Part shown: in pieces, positions 52,914 to 64,000 of the stretch
Position numbering within the stretch: position 1 is the first letter of the stretch
Layout of the letters: each line of letters opens with the position of its first letter
Notes under the pieces: model-generated
What the model was told of the DNA's origin: nothing
The model's input: the letters and a program-made list of their open reading frames with translations, nothing else
Database searches by the model: none
From: Amia ocellicauda
Taxonomy: Eukaryota; Chordata; Actinopteri; Amiiformes; Amiidae
DNA length: 64,000 nucleotides
Reading direction: 5' to 3'
NCBI RefSeq assembly: GCF_036373705.1
Contig: NC_089855.1
Coordinates: 49,990,318 to 50,054,317 of the forward strand
Position numbers and translations under genes: made by a program

Positions 52914-53249
52914 TTAACCCACTCTGGAAGCTAGAAGACTGGTTAGGAAAGGCACGGCTATGCTCAACAGCGGTCCTATAAAACCTCCGGTTTGATTAAT
53001 CTTCTTTCTTTTTCTTTTAATAGAATACTTCTTATTAGCGATGATCTTGATAACCGCTTTTTGTTTTTTGAGTTTAGAATGTTGAGAAGGGGTTAGGGGT
53101 ATATTACCGCGTAAGATGTTAAAAGCTATTTCACACAGGGTCTCGATCAAATCCGAGGGGGCCCCTGCCAGCACAGCTTTCCTATGGCGCGGGCTCCCCT
53201 CAAATAACATTTGCAAAAGCGGCAGATTTCTTTTAATCCGAACAGACAT
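52914..53249 (-). CDS. Small basic pX-like protein, 111 aa (copy C)
   Basis: Same as 29300-29635. Confidence 0.7.
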   Translation of the reverse strand: MSVRIKRNLPLLQMLFEGSPRHRKAVLAGAPSDLIETLCEIAFNILRGNIPLTPSQHSKLKKQKAVIKIIANKKYSIKRKRKKINQTGGFIGPLLSIAVPFLTSLLASRVG

Positions 53250-53255
53250 TCTTAT

Positions 53256-53927
53256 TTATTTCCTTTTCTTTAGCACATACACTGCCGGCCAATCGGGCGG
53301 GCACAAACCTGTTCTGAGGCGAAAGTCTTCTGGGGTTTGTGCTTTTAAGTCCACAATCAAGTACCCGTAGGGTTTTTTGGTGGCATCCTCAAATGCCTCC
53401 AAAAAGAATTTGGTCTGGTTAGGGTACATTTGACGAGCCAAGACGGTGACCTGTAGTTTATCTCTGGGGTTTTTAAAAAGAATTATATAATTGGCATTTA
53501 AATTAATAGTGCGGCTTTTTTTACCTTGAAAAAATAGATTTTGAACTAAATAAATAATACTTAAATTCCTATGATGAGTGTACTTTGTGAAAGCTTTTTC
53601 CACTTCACTGTTGTCACCGGCCTGCTCCATCAGGTCATCAAGGATCACTAGATTAGTTTGTCCGGGCGGGAACAGGTCATCGTCACACAACGAGGCGGGG
53701 AGACCTTGCACAAATTTCAGATTATTTTTTTTTGATGCCAAATCATCGTAGAGAGGTTGCCAGCAAGAGTAACACCACACTATGTTGTCAAGAGCTTGGG
53801 ACACGGTTGCGTCCACATCTTCTATGATGTTCTTTATAAGATAGCTCTTACCCGAATTGGAGGGACCGGCTATAATACAGGAGAAAGGGTGTTGAAGTCT
53901 GTTATCAAAACCACTGCTAATATCCAT
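53256..53927 (-). CDS. ATPase: FtsK/HerA-type packaging ATPase (copy C)
   Basis: 223 residues with the Walker motifs described at 29642. Confidence 0.88.
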   Translation of the reverse strand: MDISSGFDNRLQHPFSCIIAGPSNSGKSYLIKNIIEDVDATVSQALDNIVWCYSCWQPLYDDLASKKNNLKFVQGLPASLCDDDLFPPGQTNLVILDDLMEQAGDNSEVEKAFTKYTHHRNLSIIYLVQNLFFQGKKSRTINLNANYIILFKNPRDKLQVTVLARQMYPNQTKFFLEAFEDATKKPYGYLIVDLKAQTPEDFRLRTGLCPPDWPAVYVLKKRK

Positions 53928-56900
53928 AAGGCAGAGTGGTATAATCAGTCTTCAACACTCTTTTATTGTACACCACCCTGAACCGTTTGTTTAGTGATCT
54001 ATTTTCCAATGTGTACCCCTTTTTATTGCGATAGATCTGATTTCCGGCTGTAATAATCTCGCGAGGAGGCGCGTCTTTCTCGGTTACAAAACTTTGTACC
54101 AGGGTCGTCAGAGACTTGATGTTAATGAGCTTGTTGTTACAATGGTTCAGAGTGAAACCCTTAACTTTCATACAGGTCTTACCCGCAGCCGTTCTGTATG
54201 CGTAAGTCTTAGGACCCCCTGAAACAAACTGCACTATGTGGTCCTGAGGATCTAGCTCGCTCGTTAACTCCCCAAGGTAGTCCCCGAGGGGAGGGACCCA
54301 ATCCCCTGGCCTGGTGACAAAGATTACAGAGTCAGTATCATGATAGAGCGTGCGTTCCTGCAGCTGATCCATTAAGTTGTACAGTTCAAGCCGGGCGTAA
54401 GCCGTGGTAAAAACCGCTATGAAAACATTAACGTTTCCCTGTTTGGTGGGGAAATCTTTAGGGGCCCTCCACTGGACCTGTGCCACGTGGTCATTTAAGA
54501 ATTGAAAGTGTGATACTGCATGTTGTTTGGAAAAGATAAATTCTATAAACTGTTCAGGGGTTTTAATCAAGGTTGTGTTTAGACGGTTATTTCTTTCCCC
54601 AAACTTACCCCACAGACTGTTTAAAATCAGTTTGGACATTTGTCTCTTGGCGGGGTTTACAGTTATGTTCCCCGGCTCTAGACGGATCCCTTCCTTTTCA
54701 AAATATTGCTGAACGTACCGCTCTTTGGCAGCGGAGTCAACACACCATGAGGGATAGCCCGATGCCTCCTGTTTCCCTTTCAGATGGGTCATAATGTACT
54801 CAGCAAAAAGAGTATCAGATTTTTCAGAAAAATGCCAAACCTCATACACCTTACCGACTCTGTAACCTTTCTCCACCGCCTTGTCAAGCTCAATGCTACA
54901 CCAGACACCCGTCAGCGCTCTCTCGTCATCACTGTGCAGACAAGAGGTATTTTGATTTTCAGTTTCCACACACGTTCTACACAGAGGGAACATCAATTTT
55001 CCCAAACACCTGTAAGGCAACACGGGTAGGAACAGCTCACGAGGAGGGTACATGGTGACTTTGATCAAACCAAAGTACTGTCCGATTTCGAGAAAGTCAC
55101 GATAAACAATGGTTGGATGCCCCACCGGGTACATTTTGGTCTTGTTGACATAAGGGTACAGACTGGTGAAATCATAGTAATCTACTCTCTCACCCTCCTT
55201 TACCTCATAATGTAAACAGAGGGCGTTGGTACGACCCCCAAATAACGCATCCCTGGGCTCTAGACGTTCAGGAAAGTCCAAGGTTTCCATAAGCCGTTGT
55301 ACCCCCACATCCTGTTGCTTCAGGGTCGTCCACGCGTGTTCCCAAATCACCAGTACATTCAAACCATAGGTGTTTTTTAAAGTTTCAATTCGTTCCTGGA
55401 AATCATAGTACATATCACCGCAGAGTTTTTGTGTTACGGGGTTAAAGGTGTTTGGGTCGAAGCACTGAGGACAGCCATGGTAAATACAACCAGAAAACTC
55501 ATAAGCGGTACGCCGCCCGGACACGTCGCTAAAACCGTCTAAGTAGTAAGGACCCATTTTGACTTCCTCTTGATTTAAAGCATGTCTGATGAAGATGTTA
55601 TCCCGGGCACTCAGATATTCCAGCCACTGTATGGAGACAGTCGAAAAGTTCTTTTGTCTAGCACGATAGTTGTCAGAAGTGGTGTCCGCTATAGTGTTTT
55701 TCTGCAAGAAATTGGATCGATACATTTTCATGCAGAGAGACGCTATGGTCACACTTTGCAAAGGGTCGAGACCCGACGTGTTGATAACCTCGGTGCGGAA
55801 ACGCAAACAGGCTTCTATAAGGATCACCACATCATTTTTACAATAAGCGGCCATCTCTTCTCGGAAATCAAAAACACCCCCCTTAACCGTATTGTACCAT
55901 TTAAAGAATTCCTCCCTCTCATGAGACATCATAGTATCAACCCCATAATAAGAGGCGGGCGGGTAGGACCCTCGATAATTTTGAGTGTCCTTAGTATTAA
56001 AAAAATGGCAGAACCAACCTTTCTTCTGAGCCTCAAAACCCAGAGCTTTAGGCAAAGCGCTCAATTTCATGGGGAGGAAATTTAACGAGTCTATGTAACG
56101 TTGGTTGAAAGCCTCGTCGGTGAAACACATGATCTTGCTACCCTGAGCTATTATTTTTGGGGTCACCCCATTTTCCACCAGATACTTCATCAATATGTAA
56201 GAATCATAACCCTTAGCATTGTGGGCAATAAATGTGTAATTGAGGTATTTTGGACCGCGATACCGCGTAAAGAAATCCCTGACACAACTCTCACCGCTAG
56301 CTGACCACTCACAATCCAACATGTCAATACAGTGTATATAATTAGCAACATGGACCCCGTTTTCTTGCCGGCATTCAAAATCAAAAAAGACATACCGGTT
56401 GTGCGGCGGCTCCTTTTTAACCGGCTGAATAAAGCACTGGTGTTCAGACCCCGGGGTTAAATCCGCATTACAGATCCTACATCTCGGTTCCAGACATTTG
56501 TGTGGTTTAACCTCATGAAAACGGTACTGGAGGCAACACTGCGGGCAATATTTAGTTTGATCACAATAACTCAGTTTTTTAACCCCCTCAGCAGCGGCCC
56601 TCTGCACCTTATGTTCGGAAAAACAGAATGCGGAGAGACAAATCCTTAAGCAATCTTTACATCGGATGGTAGGGGCCAAACCCTTACGACATTGCGGATT
56701 GAAACAGACGTTACAGTAACCGTCACAGCGGTGCTTAAGCTTATCATTGAAGGCCTTATAACACCAATGACAAACATACGAACAACCCAAAAAAGCCGTC
56801 AAACTCTTTATTCCAAAGTAATGACTATCACTTAGGAAGAGAAACAGTGTCTGTGTATGGGTTTCAGGATGTGTCTGAAATTTCACAAATACTTCCTTTA

Positions 56901-57954
56901 CCTCACAACGGTACCACACAACAATTTTTAAAGACAACAACTCCTCAAACATGGCAATGTCTGAAAAGGCAACCATCTGTTGAGAGTTTAAGCCGGCCCT
57001 CTGATGAAGCATTAAAGCCTCTTGCATAGCTTGGGGTTCAGGCATGTCGGGGGTGAGTAGTTTTATTAAACTGTAAGCAAAACAGAGCTTATTGTCCCCA
57101 TTGGAACTCACCACTAATTGCCTGAGCTTGTTCCTAATTATGTCGTTCTTCAAGCATTTTGACAGTCTTCTAAGCGCCCTACCCTCAGGGTTAGGAACCA
57201 CATTCATTACCAGAGACAGACTTTCATCAGCTAAGATGGATGCGTTACTTTGCAATAACGCTTCGATTTTAGCCAGAAATTCATCAACATCTAAATTATC
57301 TCCACTCAGCATTACAGATAGGTTGCTAAACAAATCATCCCCTCTGAGTTCTAACTGTACAACATCTCGAGGTCTGACCCTTTCAGCAACCTGTTCAAGC
57401 ATGTTTTGCAAGGCCTCGTGTATGTTGACAAATATTTCTGCATAATTGTCACAATTTAAAAGTTCTGCAAAATTAAAACGCTGAATCATTTCAAAATTGT
57501 TATAGGCCGGTCTATCTATAATCACGGGATCACTGGTACTTTTGGACACATCATCATTTTGAACAAAGCCTTCAACCCCTACATTCTCACAGAGCATGTC
57601 ATCCACAGCCTTATCAGTCTCAGAACCCTCCACATTCCGAACACCCCCACCGCTGACATCTACAAAACCCCCTTTTTGAGGAGGCTCATTTAAAGCCTGT
57701 AAAAGTCCTTCAAAGATATCCACCCGGTTAATGTCAAGACCCTCCTCTATAGTGACGGCTGCTTCTGCCGCCGTACTGTGTTCTAATTGTCTCAAATCAT
57801 TTATAATAGGGGCAGAATTTGGTCGGGGTAGCGTCTCCAAAGCCTCCACCATTTCAAACAAATCGGGGTGAACTAGGGGTTGAACCTCTATAAGCGCTAC
57901 AGTTGGGAGGTGGTTATTTAGATCATTGACCATCTGTAACAGGTCGGGGTTCAC
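53917..57954 (-). CDS. polB: Protein-primed family B DNA polymerase (copy C)
   Basis: 1345-codon open frame with all exonuclease and polymerase motifs described at 4127. It opens at a GTG (57954), with the first ATG at 57933. Confidence 0.93.
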   Translation of the reverse strand: MNPDLLQMVNDLNNHLPTVALIEVQPLVHPDLFEMVEALETLPRPNSAPIINDLRQLEHSTAAEAAVTIEEGLDINRVDIFEGLLQALNEPPQKGGFVDVSGGGVRNVEGSETDKAVDDMLCENVGVEGFVQNDDVSKSTSDPVIIDRPAYNNFEMIQRFNFAELLNCDNYAEIFVNIHEALQNMLEQVAERVRPRDVVQLELRGDDLFSNLSVMLSGDNLDVDEFLAKIEALLQSNASILADESLSLVMNVVPNPEGRALRRLSKCLKNDIIRNKLRQLVVSSNGDNKLCFAYSLIKLLTPDMPEPQAMQEALMLHQRAGLNSQQMVAFSDIAMFEELLSLKIVVWYRCEVKEVFVKFQTHPETHTQTLFLFLSDSHYFGIKSLTAFLGCSYVCHWCYKAFNDKLKHRCDGYCNVCFNPQCRKGLAPTIRCKDCLRICLSAFCFSEHKVQRAAAEGVKKLSYCDQTKYCPQCCLQYRFHEVKPHKCLEPRCRICNADLTPGSEHQCFIQPVKKEPPHNRYVFFDFECRQENGVHVANYIHCIDMLDCEWSASGESCVRDFFTRYRGPKYLNYTFIAHNAKGYDSYILMKYLVENGVTPKIIAQGSKIMCFTDEAFNQRYIDSLNFLPMKLSALPKALGFEAQKKGWFCHFFNTKDTQNYRGSYPPASYYGVDTMMSHEREEFFKWYNTVKGGVFDFREEMAAYCKNDVVILIEACLRFRTEVINTSGLDPLQSVTIASLCMKMYRSNFLQKNTIADTTSDNYRARQKNFSTVSIQWLEYLSARDNIFIRHALNQEEVKMGPYYLDGFSDVSGRRTAYEFSGCIYHGCPQCFDPNTFNPVTQKLCGDMYYDFQERIETLKNTYGLNVLVIWEHAWTTLKQQDVGVQRLMETLDFPERLEPRDALFGGRTNALCLHYEVKEGERVDYYDFTSLYPYVNKTKMYPVGHPTIVYRDFLEIGQYFGLIKVTMYPPRELFLPVLPYRCLGKLMFPLCRTCVETENQNTSCLHSDDERALTGVWCSIELDKAVEKGYRVGKVYEVWHFSEKSDTLFAEYIMTHLKGKQEASGYPSWCVDSAAKERYVQQYFEKEGIRLEPGNITVNPAKRQMSKLILNSLWGKFGERNNRLNTTLIKTPEQFIEFIFSKQHAVSHFQFLNDHVAQVQWRAPKDFPTKQGNVNVFIAVFTTAYARLELYNLMDQLQERTLYHDTDSVIFVTRPGDWVPPLGDYLGELTSELDPQDHIVQFVSGGPKTYAYRTAAGKTCMKVKGFTLNHCNNKLINIKSLTTLVQSFVTEKDAPPREIITAGNQIYRNKKGYTLENRSLNKRFRVVYNKRVLKTDYTTLPYGY

Positions 57955-58154
57955 GGTAAGTCTGGTAATTCACATTCTATCGGTGGTGATTGGGGGTTAT
58001 TTAAATCATTTATCATTTGTAATAGTTCCTGGTTCATTGGGACATCAGAGGAGTTCACAACAGGGCCGAGGGTGTTCTCTCGGGAAGGTCTTTTTGGGGC
58101 CCTAACTTGTTCATAATCCTTTAGTTTGTGAGTTCTTTTACCAAGTCCGGACAT
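57951..58154 (-). CDS. 67-codon frame upstream of polB (copy C)
   Basis: Same as 8161-8364, with the same four-base overlap. Confidence 0.4.
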   Translation of the reverse strand: MSGLGKRTHKLKDYEQVRAPKRPSRENTLGPVVNSSDVPMNQELLQMINDLNNPQSPPIECELPDLP

Positions 58155-58217
58155 TTTTTTTATTTTTTATTTTTCCAACAACCCACAATAGTAAGGCGTT
58201 TTGTATCTATTAAAACA

Positions 58218-60253
58218 TTAAAAACGGTACAATTCGTTAGTAAGGGTATTAATAAGGGTGTTTTGGCTCTCTATCACAAGGTTTTGCCCCACTAACACAA
58301 GTCTTTGATTTAGTAACAAGGTATGTAGCAACTCATGCCGACCTTCAGGAAGTAGCTCCGGGGGATGGTGTCCTGGCTCAGCTGCAAAGGATGGTCGCTC
58401 CGGTAAATCTCGGTCGAAGGAGGCAGGGAGCGAGCGTATACTCACGGACGGAGACCAAGAAGGCCTTTGCGGTGACACCCTGGCCAATCGCGGTGTACTG
58501 TTCAGCGTTTCTGTAGCCAAGAAACGGGGCTGGGGGGACGATGTTGAAACCAGTCCGTCGTTGGGTGGTGTGTCAACCCTGACTGACGGCGACCCCTGAG
58601 GTTGTTGGTTGCCTGTATTTGTTCCGCCCGACAATGCGGCGGGCTGAATCTGGATTGTTGAATTACCCCCAGAAGGCTGTGGCCTGAGTAGATGTTGGGG
58701 GGTCTCCAAGACCACCGTGGGGGATCCTCTCGGTGATCTCTCCGGGGAAGATGTTTGATCCCACTTAGACGGGGTAATTGTCCTCAATAGCTCATCCACA
58801 GAATGACTATCCCAAGAGTCTTGGGAAGAATAAAAATATACATTACATTTACATCTTTAAACGGCGACAGAAATCAAACTTAAAACAACATGCCCAGGAC
58901 CTTCAAAACCTTTAGCTTTTTTAGACCTTTGAAAATAGGCTTAGACATTCACTACAACGCCTTATTATTTACAGACAATATATTTATTAGGACTTGATAA
59001 TAAATGTAAAACAGAGAAGCCTCTGTAAATAAACTGTTTCTTAAATGTAATATTGTTAATAAAACACTTTTTATACACACACACACCACATTTCATTTTT
59101 AAACGAACCTTCCAAGTGTAAACGCTTCCTGATCCCGGGACTTCCTGTTTCACAAACGTTTTCACGATCTGTTTAAATATTAAATACAATGAACACCTTC
59201 AAGCCTTTTCCTACAGCCACTTTAAAACAGAAGTATAATTGCGGGAGATAAGCCAAACAACTTACTAAAACCTTTCGGACAGCTTTACTTCCTAACCAGA
59301 CGGTCGGGCAATCGGTCATTTCTAAACACATGCCCCAGAAACAAGCCTAGACCTGTCCGGACTTCTAAAGATCTTTCCCAGAACCCCCAAGACCTACAGG
59401 AAATGGGCACCCCTCGCTTAAATATTAGCCCTCAACGGGCAAACAAAACCCTTTTAAAAACATTAAAGTTTGAAAGATCTTACTTACCTCCAAAGAATAA
59501 TCGTTTCTTATGTTTTTCAGCTGGTTTAGCTTTTTGCACTTCTGTGAAGGTAAGAGACATGTTTAACCTTTAACCACCCCGCTTTATAAAAAGCTTTAAC
59601 CTCTTACAAGCGGCAGATATATACTCACCGCTATCAGATACAGGGGCTGACGGCCTTTCAGATTCTTGAAAGGTTACGGTTCTCGAAGGTAAAACTAAAC
59701 AAGCCCTCGATGTGGAAGGCCTTTCGTTGTCTCGAACCACGTTTCTTAATACTGTTAGAAAGGATATTTTTTTAAATTAACAAAACGGGCCTCAAACATC
59801 TTACAGAAACGTTATACAAACAAACAGGGGTTTAGTTCTTACCCGGTCGGCAGACAGCCTGTCTAGGGACAACCACTTCTCTTGGTTGATCCTCGGAGAC
59901 ATTAATCACAGGCCTTTCGATAGTTTCTGTGTAATTAAAGAGACCGCCATTAATATATATTAAAACGTTTTCATAACTCTAATGAGCCGCTTCAAAACAC
60001 AACCACACACCCATACATAAGAACCCTTGAGCGCAAACACAAAAATCTTACCGTCGTTGTTCCAGATGATCTCCTCAGCGTTGGGAATTAACTCCTGTTG
60101 ACTGGCTGAAAAATAATTTTACAGAACTTAAAACAGATGTTATAACCTTATTTACAATACATGCCCACAACCCGCTCTGAGTCAATGAAAATAATCTGAA
60201 GACTTACCTAAAAACTCGTTTAAATCGAAGTCGTTGATGTTGTTTCCGGACAT
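58218..60253 (-). CDS. Multi-exon gene, six exon-like blocks (copy C)
   Basis: The blocks are 60208-60253 (ATG), 60052-60105, 59843-59926, 59629-59751, 59488-59541 and 58218-58819. The TATA-like word is at 60319-60326. Description at 8428. Confidence 0.65.
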
Positions 60254-60326
60254 TGTTGATCTTTAGGCTTAAATCGAAAGGTCAGTATGAGTCTGTCGAG
60301 CTGAAGACCAGACCTTCATACTTATA

Positions 60327-61626
60327 CTGATGGCCGGATGCCGGATCTGCTTGTAAGGCATTGTTCTGGGCTGGCCTTTGTGCCGTCCTGTTACCAATTA
60401 ACATATCAAAACCAACCAATAAAATGACCCTGCATCAATTTCAAATAGAAACCAAGATGGCGACGATCTCTCTCCTCTCTACTCTAAACTTTTATTAGAA
60501 CCTTTTGGTCTCTCAAAAAAACATTTTTAAGCATCAAGACCTATAGTCAATAAACACTAAGAATATTTCAGGCCTTTATACGCGCTAAAAAACAACCTGA
60601 GCCAAGAAAATAACTATAAAGATCTAAAATAAGTAGCGCTTTTACAGTGATTTTTTTTTTTTTTTAATAGCGATGCTTTGTTTGGTATTAAACAAGTCAC
60701 AAACTACTCAGAACAGCGTTTATCCCCACAAAAGAGATATTTGGGTTTATTTTACAAAGCTTATAAATTATATAGTTTAAAAGTATTCTGAATGTTTTGA
60801 GACCACACGCCATGCCTACGTTTGTCTGAGCCCACCCCCGTCCCCCGTGGTGTGAGTGATTTAGCCTTGAGTGTTGTGATCTATTTAGCATTGAGTGATC
60901 AGTTGTTTTTATTTTTTAAATGATTCCTTATCATCAGGGATTGAGCCTGCTAAAATACCTTAAAAACATATCCTTATCTTAAGTCTAACTCTTATGAGCT
61001 TTAAGACCCTAGAATGTATTTAAGTAAAACGAATGAACACATTATGTGTGAGATAAAATATAACCACAGCTTTTTTTTTTTTTTTTTTTTTTTACAAAAA
61101 CAATTAACCTATACCGACAAACACCCACACACACACACACCCTCTTTTTTTAAATTTTATTTTTAATTAAATTTGAGGGGAGAGACAGAGCCATATACAT
61201 TGGGGTTAACATAAGTACCCTATGCAAAACAGGAATTGTTAGGACCTGTGACCATTACAGACAACAGAACTTGTTGATCTTATAAAATGATTGGGCGAGA
61301 GAGAGAGATATAGAGACAGACAGAGACAGAGCCAGTGTGAATATGATAAACGCACTATTCAAAATGGCATTGTTAAGACCTGGGACCATTACAGACAACA
61401 GAACTTGTTGATCTTATAAAATGCTTGGGCGAGAGAGACAGAGAGAGAGAGACAGACAGAGACAGAGACAGAGACAGTGTGAATATGATAAACGCACTAT
61501 TCAAAATGGCATTGTTAAGACCTGGGCCCCTTACATGTATATTTAAAAAAGACCCCCAACCACTACAGGAAGAGCCGACCCATTCACACTCTACAGTTGA
61601 CCAACAAGAACAACAAGAACAACCGG
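60327..61626. other. Gene-poor right end of copy C
   Basis: As in copy B, including the doubled 134-bp unit, the T tracts, the CA repeat and the YY1-like word (60454-60464). No gene is recognised. Confidence 0.6.
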
Positions 61627-61807
61627 TTATGGGTGGCCTTGTTGTTCAGGGTTTTAGGGGTGTACACTTTCTGACGGATATGACGTAGGAATAATTAAGG
61701 AAATAACTCTAAAATCACGCCCCCCAATTATGACGTAGGAATATTAATAAGCTTAGGGCATACGTCATAACAAAATAGGCCGCGCCCAAAAAACCCTACT
61801 ATCTACT
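61627..61807. repeat. Right terminal inverted repeat, copy C
   Basis: 181 bp, partner of 45221-45401, ending in ACT before cctgtg. Confidence 0.94.
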
Positions 61808-62103
61808 CCTGTGTGGTGCATTTTCTCTCTCTCTATCTGTGATTAAATCCTTACTTATATACATATGTCCATGAACGTTTCTGGAGCTCATGTACATCAC
61901 ATCACACGACGGGCCGTGTTCTTTTCGGTCACTTTGAAAGTTTTGCTCATGACAATCCTTTTCTATTGCGGCACGATGGCTGCCACCGAGGAAGGAAAGT
62001 CGTCCGCAGTTGGCTGCAAGCTTGCCTGAAGCGCAGGAAAGGACTTACTCGCGACGTGCCACTTAAAGACTGAAGAAGTGGGGGTCGGCCTCACCGAGAG
62101 CCC

Positions 62104-63504
62104 TGAGGATTAGCTCACGTGGTAGAGCGCTCGCTTAGCATTGTAGCGTTATGTTGGGTGTATTTGGATAAGAGCATTTGGGCTCTGAGCTGAAGCACTG
62201 ATGAAGCCGTACGAAGAATTCTTTTAAAGGACTTTATTAAATAAAGAACTTTACAGACTGCGCTGCCCGCCTGTGCCCACCTGATCAGTGGAGTTTTACA
62301 GCTGGACAATTGACTAAGTCGACTGTATACGAAAGTGTCAGTCATTTAAATAGCTATTTGAGTCTTAAGAAACTTGACCCTTGGAACAAACACGGCCCTG
62401 CTTTCCTCAAAGACTTTGTCTTCAAATAAGTAAGGTGAGAGACCCTGCTTGCCAAGAAGATTTTGTGCACAACCTTGGAGCCTTCAAACCAGTGGAAAAT
62501 CTGTTTGGAAACGACTCTACTTTCGCGAAACCCCAACTTCCAGGTGTATCGACTGAGTGGAAGTTCTTGGACAAAGCCGAACCGGACTGCCTTTGTTCCA
62601 AACCACACGGACCTCGTGCCGTGTGCTGTTATCTGAGCCCGAAGCCAGAGAGGCCTCTCTGCGACGAAGTTCAGATAAGTTTAACAGTTTGGAGTTCATG
62701 ATTCATGACATTTGAGAAATCAATTAGAAATGTTAATCTGTGATTCATAACTCTAGAATGTGTAATATCATTTAGTTTTCTTAAATATAAATGTGTGTTG
62801 CATTAAACTGTTTTGTTGATAATTTTAGAAATAAAATCTGTCAACGCCGAGAAATATCTTCTAATTCCTGTTTAACTGTTAAGTCTGAAATTGACACAAG
62901 TTAATAGAAATTAGATTATTGGTGGCCCTGCCTATCCTTAATCATTGAATAAAAATCAGTTAAGGGAAATTGTGGTAACAAGTAATGATAGGATCTTTCT
63001 CGGCACCTAAACGTGAATGAGACTGATATATATATATATAACGAGAAGTTACCTGACATAAATACTAACCTGCGTAGTTATTTAATGTCTGACTAATAAT
63101 ACTAACGAGAGACTCACCTTCGTCTTACTAACCGGTATTGTAGTCAATGTGTTTATAACCTTTTTTGTTTAACGATTTGTGTTATCATATGTGATCCCAT
63201 GGTCTTTGATTTTGTCACGGAAGTGATTTGTCTTCGATTTGTTGATCTAGAGTTGAATTGTAATTAGTTTTTCCCTTTTGTATAATTAGTGTAGTGCTAC
63301 ATTTAGTCTTTGTTTTGAATACATTTGACAATTTATATCTTTGGAATTGGTGTCTGCGTCCAATTATTACAGAAATTGAGTTCTACAAGATTCCAGGATT
63401 CGTGATAAGGTGATACTATGAATTCACTTCTTTAATTCAAATGTATAAGTGTACCTTACGCTACAGCATGCGAGAGGCAGCGGGATCGATGCCCGCATTC
63501 TCCA
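62104..63504 (+). pseudogene. tRNA-Ala(AGC) split by an LTR, unit 6
   Basis: Halves at 62104-62141 and 63466-63504, organised as in unit 1. Confidence 0.9.
62142..63465 (+). mobile_element. Solo-LTR-like element, unit 6 (short copy)
   Basis: 1324 bp with the same TG...CA ends and GCAT duplication as the others. It is the shortest and most divergent of the six copies. Confidence 0.7.
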
Positions 63505-64000
63505 AGGCCTCAGGCGCTCGTGCCCCGGTTTCGGGGGAGAGTCGCTCACTTTTCTTGCCGCAGACACAGGCACAAGGCATTGCCTGTTTGCCGTAAGGTT
63601 ATCAGACACAACGCGCCGGCGACGGCTGCAGCATTAGCACGCCGGCTGGCCCTTCCGAAGTTCCCCAAAAACGACCGAGATGCCTTCCTCGACGTCGTAA
63701 CCCCAGGAACGACCGCAAAGGCACTCCAACCCTCAATCTTCCGATCCGAAGTCAGACCGAAGAGACTGTATGATGTTTTAGATTAAAGATAGTATGCAGA
63801 CCGAGCAAGTTAGATTTATCGAGCTAGCAAACAGCAATTGAGGCACCTGTTCGGGACGTACCCTGTAGAAATTCCTGTCAACGATAAAAGGATCAAACGG
63901 TGGAGAAAAAGCTCGCAGGATGTGTGTCAAAACTCTGTTTGTGGACTGAATGGCTTTCCCAGATTGGCAGGGACTGTTTTTGGTATTGACTGAGGGACAG

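Larger units (their letters stand above)
45221..61807 (+). mobile_element. Adintovirus-like Polinton, copy C (full length, looks whole)
   Basis: 16587 bp between 181-bp terminal inverted repeats, with cctgtg at 45215-45220 and 61808-61813. It has the same gene order as copy B, and every recognised frame is open. Capsid, penton, ATPase, protease, PolB and chromodomain integrase are all present. It is nearly identical to A and B, so it is a young duplicate. Confidence 0.95.
61808..64000 (+). repeat. Host tRNA tandem array 3, partial unit
   Basis: This unit has the same leader, split tRNA-Ala and part of the following spacer. The window ends before tRNA-Gln and tRNA-Glu are reached. Confidence 0.9.

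Noticed and set aside
1-64000. Pure assembly duplication of one element
   Set aside because: The copies differ at scattered sites, in the 134-bp unit number and in the number of flanking tRNA units. An assembly error cannot be fully excluded without reads.

Overview
The window looks like vertebrate nuclear DNA, most likely from a ray-finned fish. That guess rests on vertebrate-type tRNA genes in tandem repeats plus an animal Polinton/adintovirus-type element; no host protein gene is present to settle the species. The layout is a nested tandem array. A host tRNA unit of about 3.5 kb carries a split tRNA-Ala(AGC), tRNA-Gln(CTG) on the minus strand and tRNA-Glu(CTC) on the plus strand. It occurs three times between element copies A and B (11887-21604), twice between B and C (38196-45214), and once in part after C (61808-64000).

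Three copies of one adintovirus-like Polinton sit in this array in the same orientation: A (1-11886, left part outside the window), B (21611-38195) and C (45221-61807). Full copies are about 16.6 kb, have 181-bp terminal inverted repeats (AGT...ACT ends) and are flanked by the same 6-bp target duplication (cctgtg), 33 nt downstream of a tRNA-Glu gene. The identical target site shows one original insertion, later multiplied together with the tRNA unit. The copies are nearly identical, so the amplification is young. C looks whole, B is broken in about two places, and the visible part of A has open frames but is cut by the window edge.

Within an element the plus strand carries three left-end accessory ('early') genes, including a candidate Bcl-2/E1B-19K-like protein. 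These are followed by the chromodomain integrase, penton-like minor capsid, a basic pX/pVI-like core protein, the double-jelly-roll major capsid protein and an adenain-type protease. Converging from the minus strand are a gene with six exon-like blocks, a 67-codon frame, protein-primed family B DNA polymerase, a packaging ATPase and two small recurrent Polinton proteins. Bidirectional poly(A) signals lie where the two sets meet. PolB and integrase form the replication/integration set; MCP, penton, ATPase, protease and core proteins form the virion set; the left-end genes and the multi-exon gene are probably regulatory or host-directed.

A second fossil layer is a solo-LTR-like element of about 1.83 kb (TG...CA ends, 4-bp GCAT duplication) in the anticodon loop of tRNA-Ala in every unit, so it is older than the amplification.
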